Assembly: GCA_002405875.1 (NCBI GenBank) | Contig: DHMR01000016.1 | Location: 1-15,493 of the forward strand | Source of the DNA: a bacterium UBA4637 | GTDB lineage: Bacteria; Bacteroidota; Bacteroidia; Bacteroidales; Bacteroidaceae | Length of the DNA stretch: 15,493 bases | Direction: 5' to 3' | Part shown: one piece after another, positions 5,404 through 13,338 of the stretch | Layout of the letters: every line of letters starts with the position of its first letter | Position numbering within the stretch: the stretch's first letter is position 1 | Notes under the pieces: model-generated | The model's database searches: none | Told to the model about the DNA's origin: nothing | Seen by the model: the letters and a program-made list of their open reading frames with translations, nothing else | Position numbers and translations under genes: made by a program

Positions 5404-7986
5404 ATGAAGAATTTTATCAAAACCTTACTCGTTGCTCTACTCCTCCCTACCTGCGCCTTTGCTGCCGGATGGGACAACGCTGAATATCAGCGCATCGAGA
5501 AGAGCATCCTGCTGCCCAACGTCAAGCTCGCCCCTCGCAAGTTTGTCATTACTTCGTTTGGTGCCAAGACCACCAACACGGCAGCCCAAAATCAGAAAGC
5601 CATCAACCGCCTCATCTCCCTCGTTTCGAAGAAAGGTGGTGGTAGAGTCATCGTCCCCGAAGGCACCTGGAAGACAGGAGCCATCGAGATGAAGAGCCAT
5701 GTGGAGCTGGAACTGAAGAAAGGAGCAACCCTCCTGTTTGTTTTCGACACCCGACTCTATCCGCTGGTACGCACCTCATGGGAAGGTCTCGCCTGCTGGA
5801 ACTACTCACCATGCATCTACGCCTACAAGGCAACAGACATCGCCATCCTAGGCGAGGGAACCATCGACGGTGGCGGCAACATGGAAACATGGTGGCCTAT
5901 GTGCGGACACCCACGATTCGGATACAAGGAAGGAGTGACCAAGGAGGCACAATGTCTCGGCTCTCGCGCCCGACTCTTGAAACAGGCAGAAGACGGAGTG
6001 GACTTCGACCAGCGCAAGTTTGGACTGGGACAGGGACTTCGCCCACAACTCATCAACTTCGTGCGCTCCGAGCGCATCCTCATCCAAGGAGTCAAGCTCC
6101 TCAACTCCCCTTTCTGGGTTATCCACCCCCTGCTCTGCAAGAACGTCACGGTGAAGAACGTAACTGTCTGGAACGAAGGACCTAACGGAGACGGATGCGA
6201 CCCAGAGGCTTGCGAGAACGTGCTCATCGAGAACAGCATCTTCCACACCGGCGACGACTGCATCGCCATCAAGAGCGGACGCAACAACGACGGCCGCCTC
6301 TGGAACCAACCTTCCCGCAACATCATCATCCGCAACTGCGAGATGCAAGATGGGCACGGCGGCGTAGTCATCGGCTCTGAGATTTCGGGTGGCTGCGAGA
6401 ACGTCTATGCAGAAAACTGCCGCATGGACTCGCCCAACCTGGAGCGCATCCTCCGCATCAAGACCAACAACTGCCGAGGCGGCCTCATCCAAAACATCAA
6501 CATGCGCAACATCACCGTGGGGCAATGCAAGGAAGCCGTGCTGAAAATCAACCTCGACTATGAGCCACGAGAGATTTGCTACCGTGGCTTCGAGCCTACC
6601 GTGCGCAACGTGAGCATGGAGGGCGTAACCTGCGAGAAGAGCAACTACGGAGTGCTCATCATCGGCAGAGACAGCGTGGAGAACGTATCCGACATCTCGG
6701 TGAAAAACTGTCGCTTCAACGGCGTACAGAAAGACCCTGTGAAAATCACCGGCAAGACGAGAAACGTGAAATTCGACAACCTCTTCATCAATGGTTCGCT
6801 GGTGCTCAACGAGGCCGACCGCCCCTACAAGCATTACTCTGAGTGGCTCACCTACAGCGAGATGAAGCGAGTGCCCCACCCCTACAACCTCGACTTCTCA
6901 CCCAACAAGCCCCGCTGGAGCTACGTGATGGGCATCGAGATGGAAGGAATGCTCGACACCTATCTTAAATATAAGGAAGGCAACGACTCCATCATCCGCT
7001 ACCTGCAAGAGTATCCTGCCAAGATGATAGACGAAAAGGGAAACATCACGGGCTACAAGTATGAGGAATTCAACCTCGACAACGTGCGCACCGCCAAGTT
7101 TATCCTCCGCATGCAAAACCTCTTCCCTAGCAAGGGCAACGAGCTCGCCTTGAAGACGCTCTTCAAACAGTTGCAAAATCAGCCTCGCACCAAGGAGGGT
7201 GTATATTGGCACAAAGCCATCTACGCCAACCAAGTATGGCTCGACGGAATCTTCATGGGGCTCCCCTTCTACTGCCAGTATGCCGTGCAAAATCTCAAGC
7301 CCAAGAAGGCAAAGAAGATTCTCGACGACGCAGTAGACCAAATGATCAAGACCGACCAACGCACCTACGACGAGAAGACCCAGCTGTGGAAACACGCTTG
7401 GGACGAGACTCACCAGCAATTCTGGGCAAACAAGGAGAACGGACAGAGCCAGCACACCTGGGCGAGAGCCCTCGGCTGGTACGTGATGGCCATGACCGAG
7501 TGTCTCGACGCAATGCCCGAGGATTACGCTCGCCGAGCAGAAGTCATCGCCCTGCTGAACAAGGCGATGAAGAGCATCGTGAAGTATCAAGACAAGAAGA
7601 CCGGCGTATGGTATGATGTGATGGACGTGAAAGATTCTCGCAACTACCTGGAGAGCACCGCCTCCAGCATGTTCGCCTACGTGCTGCTGAAGGGTGTGCG
7701 AAAGGGCTACCTGCCCGAATCTTATCGCCAAGCAGGAGTCAAGGCCTACGAAGGAATCCTCAAGAATTTCATTCAGGTGAATCCCGACAAGACCATCAGT
7801 CTCACCAAGTGCTGTTCGGTGAGCGGTCTTGGTCCCGGTCCTGGGCCATACGTGAAGAAGCCCAACTACAAGCGAGACGGCAGCTTCAACTATTACATCA
7901 GCGAGCCCATCCGCGACAACGACGCCAAGGGCGTAGGTCCATTCCTCTGGGCAAGCCTTGAAATGGAAATGATGAGACAAATGTAA
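5404..7986 (+). CDS. Secreted GH28-GH105 fusion: polygalacturonase plus unsaturated uronyl hydrolase
   Basis: The 860-residue protein joins two pectin enzymes. Residues 1-20 are a signal peptide ending CAFA, most likely cut by signal peptidase I; LPTC at 14-17 is a poor lipobox. Residues about 40-465 are a GH28 right-handed beta-helix with every catalytic motif: NGD (261-263), GDD (283-285), GHG (317-319) and RIK (351-353). Residues about 480-860 form a GH105 (alpha/alpha)6 barrel: RWSYVMGIEMEGML (504-517), WLDGIFMG with Asp614 as probable catalytic acid, SQHTWARALGWY (682-693) and LESTASSMFAYVLLKG (749-764). GH28 hydrolyses galacturonan backbones; GH105 removes the 4,5-unsaturated uronic acid left by pectin or rhamnogalacturonan lyases. 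One chain could thus clear both saturated and unsaturated ends in the periplasm. The exact substrate (homogalacturonan or rhamnogalacturonan) is inference. Codons are richer in C/G at third positions than in the susC-susD genes. Confidence 0.93.
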   Translation: MKNFIKTLLVALLLPTCAFAAGWDNAEYQRIEKSILLPNVKLAPRKFVITSFGAKTTNTAAQNQKAINRLISLVSKKGGGRVIVPEGTWKTGAIEMKSHVELELKKGATLLFVFDTRLYPLVRTSWEGLACWNYSPCIYAYKATDIAILGEGTIDGGGNMETWWPMCGHPRFGYKEGVTKEAQCLGSRARLLKQAEDGVDFDQRKFGLGQGLRPQLINFVRSERILIQGVKLLNSPFWVIHPLLCKNVTVKNVTVWNEGPNGDGCDPEACENVLIENSIFHTGDDCIAIKSGRNNDGRLWNQPSRNIIIRNCEMQDGHGGVVIGSEISGGCENVYAENCRMDSPNLERILRIKTNNCRGGLIQNINMRNITVGQCKEAVLKINLDYEPREICYRGFEPTVRNVSMEGVTCEKSNYGVLIIGRDSVENVSDISVKNCRFNGVQKDPVKITGKTRNVKFDNLFINGSLVLNEADRPYKHYSEWLTYSEMKRVPHPYNLDFSPNKPRWSYVMGIEMEGMLDTYLKYKEGNDSIIRYLQEYPAKMIDEKGNITGYKYEEFNLDNVRTAKFILRMQNLFPSKGNELALKTLFKQLQNQPRTKEGVYWHKAIYANQVWLDGIFMGLPFYCQYAVQNLKPKKAKKILDDAVDQMIKTDQRTYDEKTQLWKHAWDETHQQFWANKENGQSQHTWARALGWYVMAMTECLDAMPEDYARRAEVIALLNKAMKSIVKYQDKKTGVWYDVMDVKDSRNYLESTASSMFAYVLLKGVRKGYLPESYRQAGVKAYEGILKNFIQVNPDKTISLTKCCSVSGLGPGPGPYVKKPNYKRDGSFNYYISEPIRDNDAKGVGPFLWASLEMEMMRQM

Positions 7987-8045
7987 ACAAATGCGAAAAG
8001 ATTTGAAAGATTGAAAACGTTTACGTTGTAAAAAGTACACTATTA

Positions 8046-8077
8046 TTTGTTCGCGTGCATAAAATTTTGTATTTTTG
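8046..8077 (+). promoter_or_regulatory. susC promoter, Bacteroidetes type
   Basis: TTTG (8046-8049), 20 bases, then TATTTTTG (8070-8077) fit the -33/-7 consensus. Transcription would begin near 8084, about 40 bases before the start codon at 8123. It shows that susC-susD need not be read through from the GH28-GH105 gene. Confidence 0.75.
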
Positions 8078-8085
8078 CACGCGAA
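8050..8085. promoter_or_regulatory. 10-bp inverted repeat spanning the susC promoter (candidate operator)
   Basis: TTCGCGTGCA (8050-8059) and TGCACGCGAA (8076-8085) are perfect inverted copies separated by 16 bases. They bracket the core promoter, the right arm overlapping the -7 element end and the expected transcription start. The position suits an operator for a dimeric regulator; no such regulator gene is in the window. A terminator for the upstream gene is less likely because no T-run follows. Confidence 0.5.
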
Positions 8086-8122
8086 TAATTATATTTATAC
8101 TAATCTATCTAGAATTAAATGT

Positions 8123-11100
8123 ATGTCTGGTAATTTTAAACAAAAGAAAATTGCGTTGGCAGGTGCCCTCATGTTCTGTGTAACAAGCATCTCGGCGCAG
8201 ACCATTAAGGGTACTGTTACTGACAATACGGGCGAACCAATTATCGGTGCTTCCGTCATGGAGGTTGGACAAGCTGGTAATGGGGGGGTAACCGATATTG
8301 ATGGTAACTTCTCTGTAGATTTGAAAGGCAAGAGCAAGAAACTGAAGATTTCATACATCGGTATGAAACCACAGGAAGTAAGCGTTGCTGGCAAATCAGT
8401 GATTAACATCAAACTTGAGGATGACGACCACACTCTTAACGACGTCGTTGTAATCGGTTATGGTACTGTAAGAAAGAAGGACCTCACGGGTTCTGTTGCT
8501 TCAGTGTCTGCCAAGGACATTGCGAATGTTCCTGTATCGAGTGCAGCACAGGCCATCCAAGGAAAAATGGCAGGTGTTTCTGTGATGCAAACAGAAGGTT
8601 CACCTGATGCTGATGTAAAGATTCGTGTACGTGGTGGCGGTTCTCTTTCTCAAGACAACTCTCCTCTCTACATCGTTGATGGATTTCCAGTAAGCTCTAT
8701 CAGCGATATTGCACCTAGTGACATTGAAACTATCGACGTATTGAAAGATGCGTCTTCTACTGCAATTTACGGTGCACGTGGTGCCAATGGTGTCATCATC
8801 GTAACCACCAAGAGTGGTAAGGAAGGCAAAGTACAAGTAAACTTTGGTGCTTCACTTGGTTTCAGAAAAGTTATCAAGGAAGTTGCTGTAATGAACCCAT
8901 ACGAATACGCCAAGTATCAGTATGAATTGGGCGACGACAAGGGTTACGGAAGCTATGACGACCTCGACATTTGGAAATCCGTCAAGGGCAACGACTATCA
9001 GGACGACCTCTTCGGCCGTACTGGTTTGCAACAGATTTACAATGTAAGCGTTAGTGGTGGTTCTAAAGACACCAAATTCAATATAAGCTATGCTCGAACC
9101 AATGACAAGAGCATCATGATGGGATCTGATTACAGCAAAGACAACATCAACGCTAAGTTGAACTCAAATCTCAACGAGTGGTTAACACTTGACTTCAACG
9201 CTCGTTTGAGCTATCAGAAAGTGAATGGTCTTGGCTCTGGAGCCGATACTAACGAAAGCAATGCAGCCAACTCTATCATAGCTCGCACTGTTATTTTCCG
9301 TCCTATCGACCCTATCACCATGACTGGAGAAGATGACGAATCCAGCTCTAGCTATGAGGCCAGTCCTTACGAGCGAATGCTTGATACTTACAAGCAGCAA
9401 CGCACCTTCCGCCAGAACTACAATCTTGGCTTGAACTGGAAACCTTGGAAGCACGTTACATTCCGCACAGAGTTCGGCTATGGTTGGACTTACGCAAAGA
9501 CCGACCAAGCATGGGGAACAAAGGCTAGCCGTAACTCTAAATTCGGTTATTCAGGTATGCCGCAGACAGAAATCGACCGTAAAGACAATAAGAACTGGCG
9601 TAATGCAAACACTGTTACATACGACAACAAGAATATCCTCTTCAAGGATGATAAGTTGAATTTCCTCTTAGGTCAGGAATGGTCAAGTTCACAGGATGAG
9701 ACCTATACGTCCACAACCGTAGCTTTCCCAACATCTTTTGGCTTGAAGGAAGCCCTTGCCAACCAAAACTCTGGTACTGCATTGGCCAACTCCAACAACA
9801 TTGCAAGAAAGGACAACATGTTCTCTTTCTTCGGCCGACTGAACTACACGATTGCTGAAAAGTATCTCTTTACAGCTACATTGCGTGCTGATGCTAGCTC
9901 TAAGTTCGCAAAGGGAAACCGTTGGGGCTATTTCCCATCAGCTGCATTTGCTTGGAGAATGAGTGACGAAAAGTTCATGCAAAGCACCCAGAACTGGCTC
10001 TCCAACTTGAAACTTCGTCTCTCTTATGGTACAGCTGGTAACAACCGCATCAACTCCGGTCTTATCGACCCTACTTATGCGTTGGGTACAGCTACCGACA
10101 AGACACCATTCTTCGGGGAGAATCCATCTACAATCCTCGATATGAGCAAGCTCTACAATCCAGACCTGAAATGGGAAACTACCGTAACTCGCGACTTTGG
10201 TATCGACTATGGTTTCTTCAACGGCAAAATTAACGGAACATTCGACTTGTATTGGAATACAACCAAAGACCTCTTGATGCAGGTGCCTATCACATCTGTG
10301 TCAGGTTACAACTACCAGTACCAGAACTTTGGTCAGACATCCAACAAGGGTTTTGAATTTGCTATCAATTACAATGCAATCGAGAAAAAGAACTTCACAT
10401 TGACAGTGAATGCAAACATCTCATACAACCGCAACCACATTGATAAGTTGAACACCACATCTGAGTTCCAAAACTACAAATGGGCTGGTTCTACATTCAA
10501 TGATGGCGAGAACTTCAAGGTTGTAGAAGGTGGTCGCTTGGGTGAATTGTATGGTTACAAGTACAAAGGTTTCTACACAGCATACGATGAGACCAACAAT
10601 CCAAATGGTGAATTGATTTGGAACGGAAAAGCTTGGGCTTTGCGTGATGGAATCACAGACAACAGCTACAAGACCATCGGTGGAAGCTTGAAGCCTGGTG
10701 CCATCAAGTTGGAAACAGATGAAAACGGAAATGCTGTCAAGAAACGTCTCGGCAATACCGTGGCTCCTTGGCAGGGTGGTTTCGGCATTAATGCCACATT
10801 TCACGGATTCGACGCTTCCGTCTTCTGCAATTACTCGTTTGGCAACAAGATTGTTAATGGTACTAAGCTTGCATCTTCGTTCAACTGGGGCTCTCGCAAG
10901 GGCTACAACCTGAACAATGATTTTGTAGGTCGCTACACAAGTCTTGACCTCAATACAGGCCTTAACATTGCTAACAATCCAGCCTCAGCAGATGTACTTG
11001 CAGCTTATGGCACACAAGAGGCAGCCATTGCTCGACTCAACGAGATGAATCAAGGAGCCAGTATTTGGAATCCATCAGTTGTTGGTACCATGTCCCTGCT

Positions 11101-11368
11101 CGACTATGCAGTAGAGAATGCATCGTTCCTCCGTGTACAGAATATCACACTCGGTTACACATTGCCTAAGAGCTTGGTCAACAAACTGTACCTCAGCAAC
11201 GTGCGTTTCTATGTAACTGGTTACAATTTGTTTACCATCACAAGCTATTCTGGCTCAGACCCAGAGACAGATGTTAGTAGCAAGAAGAATCCTATGTGCC
11301 CAGGCATCGACTATGCGGCTTATCCAAAGAGTCGCCTCTTCGTGTTCGGCGTAAACGTTTCATTCTAA
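8123..11368 (+). CDS. SusC-like TonB-dependent outer membrane transporter
   Basis: The 1081-residue protein is the channel of a SusCD glycan importer. Residues 1-25 are a signal peptide (hydrophobic core ALAGALMFCV, cleavage after ISA). A carboxypeptidase-regulatory-like domain follows at about 26-100 (TIKGTVTDNTGEPIIGASV; the usual TDIDGNF at 57-63). The plug domain is at about 105-230, with the SusC signatures VVIGYGTVRKKDLTGSV, RVRGGGSL, PLYIVDG and SSTAIYGARGANGVIIVTTK. The remainder is the 22-strand barrel, ending SRLFVFGVNVSF with a terminal Phe as in outer-membrane proteins. The ATG at 8123 is chosen because the upstream in-frame TTG lies inside the promoter. SusD starts 21 bases after its stop. 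With the pectin enzyme upstream and the beta-helix lipoprotein downstream, imported substrates are probably galacturonate oligosaccharides (inference). A run of seven G at codons 54-56 is a slippage-prone site. Confidence 0.96.
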   Translation: MSGNFKQKKIALAGALMFCVTSISAQTIKGTVTDNTGEPIIGASVMEVGQAGNGGVTDIDGNFSVDLKGKSKKLKISYIGMKPQEVSVAGKSVINIKLEDDDHTLNDVVVIGYGTVRKKDLTGSVASVSAKDIANVPVSSAAQAIQGKMAGVSVMQTEGSPDADVKIRVRGGGSLSQDNSPLYIVDGFPVSSISDIAPSDIETIDVLKDASSTAIYGARGANGVIIVTTKSGKEGKVQVNFGASLGFRKVIKEVAVMNPYEYAKYQYELGDDKGYGSYDDLDIWKSVKGNDYQDDLFGRTGLQQIYNVSVSGGSKDTKFNISYARTNDKSIMMGSDYSKDNINAKLNSNLNEWLTLDFNARLSYQKVNGLGSGADTNESNAANSIIARTVIFRPIDPITMTGEDDESSSSYEASPYERMLDTYKQQRTFRQNYNLGLNWKPWKHVTFRTEFGYGWTYAKTDQAWGTKASRNSKFGYSGMPQTEIDRKDNKNWRNANTVTYDNKNILFKDDKLNFLLGQEWSSSQDETYTSTTVAFPTSFGLKEALANQNSGTALANSNNIARKDNMFSFFGRLNYTIAEKYLFTATLRADASSKFAKGNRWGYFPSAAFAWRMSDEKFMQSTQNWLSNLKLRLSYGTAGNNRINSGLIDPTYALGTATDKTPFFGENPSTILDMSKLYNPDLKWETTVTRDFGIDYGFFNGKINGTFDLYWNTTKDLLMQVPITSVSGYNYQYQNFGQTSNKGFEFAINYNAIEKKNFTLTVNANISYNRNHIDKLNTTSEFQNYKWAGSTFNDGENFKVVEGGRLGELYGYKYKGFYTAYDETNNPNGELIWNGKAWALRDGITDNSYKTIGGSLKPGAIKLETDENGNAVKKRLGNTVAPWQGGFGINATFHGFDASVFCNYSFGNKIVNGTKLASSFNWGSRKGYNLNNDFVGRYTSLDLNTGLNIANNPASADVLAAYGTQEAAIARLNEMNQGASIWNPSVVGTMSLLDYAVENASFLRVQNITLGYTLPKSLVNKLYLSNVRFYVTGYNLFTITSYSGSDPETDVSSKKNPMCPGIDYAAYPKSRLFVFGVNVSF

Positions 11369-11374
11369 TTGAAA

Positions 11375-11380
11375 AGGAGG
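11375..11380 (+). promoter_or_regulatory. Strong Shine-Dalgarno before the susD-like gene
   Basis: AGGAGG nine bases before the ATG at 11390 is a full-length anti-16S match. None of the other genes in the window has one; it fixes the start codon and suggests that susD translation is boosted within the susC-susD mRNA. Confidence 0.75.
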
Positions 11381-11389
11381 ACTATAAAA

Positions 11390-13312
11390 ATGAAAAATAA
11401 TATTATCAAAGCAATATTGATGGGCGGTCTCATCATCGGAGCAACTTCATGCAATGATTTCCTCGACCAGACCTCACCATCAGAGCATGACAGAACTGAC
11501 GTGTTCGACTCACCTTATTATACAGGTCTCGCACTCAACAAGGTATACGGTCAGCTGACAGAAGATGCTGCATACGCCCAAGTAATGGCTTTCACAGTAA
11601 CAGCCAATAGCGATTGTGAACTCATCGATGGTATAGATGCCAGTTCATCTGTACAAACGTCCAGCGAACGTGGCGTCATGAACTACAATGCTGTGGCTGG
11701 TGGATGGTCTAAGATTGCTGACGCATGGGACAAGATGTACAGCATTATAGAAAACTGCAATAACATCGTTTATGGAGTAGACCATGGCAAATACGCCGAA
11801 GGAAAAGGTTCTGATTATACAAACATGCAACGATATAAGGCAGAAGCATTGGTTATTCGTTCCATGTGCTACTACGACTTGGTTAAGAATTTCGGCGACG
11901 TGCCATTCAAGACAGACCGAACCAACCCAACACTCGACAACGCATTTATTGGGAAGACGGACCGAGACGACATTTTAGAAAGCCTCATCACAGACCTTCA
12001 GACCGCTGCAGAGATTTTGCCATGGGCTGGCACCGATGGCTACACCACAGAGCATGTAACCAAGGGTTACGCTCATGCTCTCTGTGCTCAAATCGCCATG
12101 CAGCGTGCAGGTTGGGCTATCCGCGAAAAGGCCAAGGATGGATATGAGACCGCATCTGAGAACAGCGACCCTACCTACCCTACCCAGCGCCCTTCAGAGA
12201 CCGACCGCACCAAGTTCTACAAGATAGCCTTGAGCAACTTGAATGCTGTCATCAATAGTGGCGTACATAAGCTGAACCCAAGCTTTGCCAACGAATGGTA
12301 TCTTGTCAACCAACGCCAGCTCGACACCCAGTATCAGGAGAACCTCTTCGAAATTCCTATGGGCTTAAACAAGAGTGGAGAGCGTGGATACACTGTAGGT
12401 GTACGTGTTGCTGCCAACACCAACAAGTATGGTCCTAAGGGCAACTCATCAGGCAAGATCAAGACAACCGCTCCACTTTTCTGGTCATTCGACAAGAAGG
12501 ATACTCGTCGTGACATTACTTGTGTACCTTATACTATTGCCAACAACAGCGGCTTGACCCAGGAGAAGTTCGATAGCAACAAGCCTTTCGAGCTCTATAT
12601 TGGCAAATGGGATGTTCGTAAGATGACAGAGGAATGGCGTAACGCTGCTTGTGCTAGTACAGAGAAAGTACCTACAGGCATCAATGAAATCAAGATGCGC
12701 TACTCTCAGGTACTACTCAACTATGCAGAGTGCTTGAACGAGCTCCATGGTCCAGACGATGCAACAGACGGCGCAGGCTTGACTGCTCGCCAAGCTTTGG
12801 CAGAGGTACACAATCGCGCTTTCGATGACAACGCCAAGTCGGCAGCACAAGAATATATCAACAGTTTGCCTTCAGACAAAGAAGGATTCTTCAAGGCTAT
12901 CGTAGACGAAAATGCTTGGGAGTTCACAGGTGAAGGTGTACGTAAATTCGACTTGGAACGTTGGAACCTCTTGAGTGCAAAAATAGACGAGTTCAAAGCT
13001 AAGTACGAAGCTGAGTTGGCAGAATATCCAGATAAGTTGTACTACAAGGAAATCAAGGACAAAGATGGCAACATCAGCATCGACATGAGTTCCGTTTGCT
13101 GGTACGCTGTACCTACAAGCACCAGCGGCTACAAGAGCACAGCTTGGTGGGGAGCCGCCAACGAGAACAAGAAGAAAGACAACCTTGAAAAGAAGTTGCC
13201 TTATATCAGCGCAGGCCTCAACACCACCGTCAAGAACCGCTACTTATTGCCAATCGCGACCTCAACCATCGCCGACTCACGCAATATGCTTCACAACTCA
13301 TATGGTTTCTAA
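11390..13312 (+). CDS. SusD/RagB-like glycan-binding lipoprotein
   Basis: The 640-residue protein is the surface-exposed lid that pairs with the SusC channel and captures glycan. It starts MKNNIIKAILMGGLIIGATSC with the lipid-anchored Cys at residue 21 and no charged residue at +1 other than N-D, followed by FLDQTSP, the standard SusD opening. The N-terminal TPR-like helices include RYKAEALVIRSMCYYDLVKNFGDVP, a family hallmark. The C-terminal hallmarks are MRYSQVLLNYAECLNEL (about 436-452) and EFTGEGVRKFDLERW (about 511-525). Length is slightly above the usual 500-600. The start is set by AGGAGG nine bases upstream; an in-frame TTG at 11369 is rejected. It is followed after 26 bases by the beta-helix lipoprotein, so the three genes form one operon. 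Confidence 0.96.
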   Translation: MKNNIIKAILMGGLIIGATSCNDFLDQTSPSEHDRTDVFDSPYYTGLALNKVYGQLTEDAAYAQVMAFTVTANSDCELIDGIDASSSVQTSSERGVMNYNAVAGGWSKIADAWDKMYSIIENCNNIVYGVDHGKYAEGKGSDYTNMQRYKAEALVIRSMCYYDLVKNFGDVPFKTDRTNPTLDNAFIGKTDRDDILESLITDLQTAAEILPWAGTDGYTTEHVTKGYAHALCAQIAMQRAGWAIREKAKDGYETASENSDPTYPTQRPSETDRTKFYKIALSNLNAVINSGVHKLNPSFANEWYLVNQRQLDTQYQENLFEIPMGLNKSGERGYTVGVRVAANTNKYGPKGNSSGKIKTTAPLFWSFDKKDTRRDITCVPYTIANNSGLTQEKFDSNKPFELYIGKWDVRKMTEEWRNAACASTEKVPTGINEIKMRYSQVLLNYAECLNELHGPDDATDGAGLTARQALAEVHNRAFDDNAKSAAQEYINSLPSDKEGFFKAIVDENAWEFTGEGVRKFDLERWNLLSAKIDEFKAKYEAELAEYPDKLYYKEIKDKDGNISIDMSSVCWYAVPTSTSGYKSTAWWGAANENKKKDNLEKKLPYISAGLNTTVKNRYLLPIATSTIADSRNMLHNSYGF

Positions 13313-13338
13313 ACATCCTCTTAAAAGATTAGAAAAAC

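Noticed and set aside
5848..8040. Antisense frames of 343 and 380 codons opposite the GH28-GH105 gene
   Set aside because: They mirror a gene rich in C/G third positions. They show no signal, domain or promoter, while the plus-strand frame has full catalytic motifs.
8075..8122. Longer susC start at an in-frame TTG
   Set aside because: It overlaps the -7 element and precedes the expected transcription start; the ATG at 8123 leads straight into a good signal peptide.
11369..11389. Longer susD start at an in-frame TTG
   Set aside because: The AGGAGG site lies inside this stretch and points to the ATG at 11390, which gives a proper lipoprotein signal.
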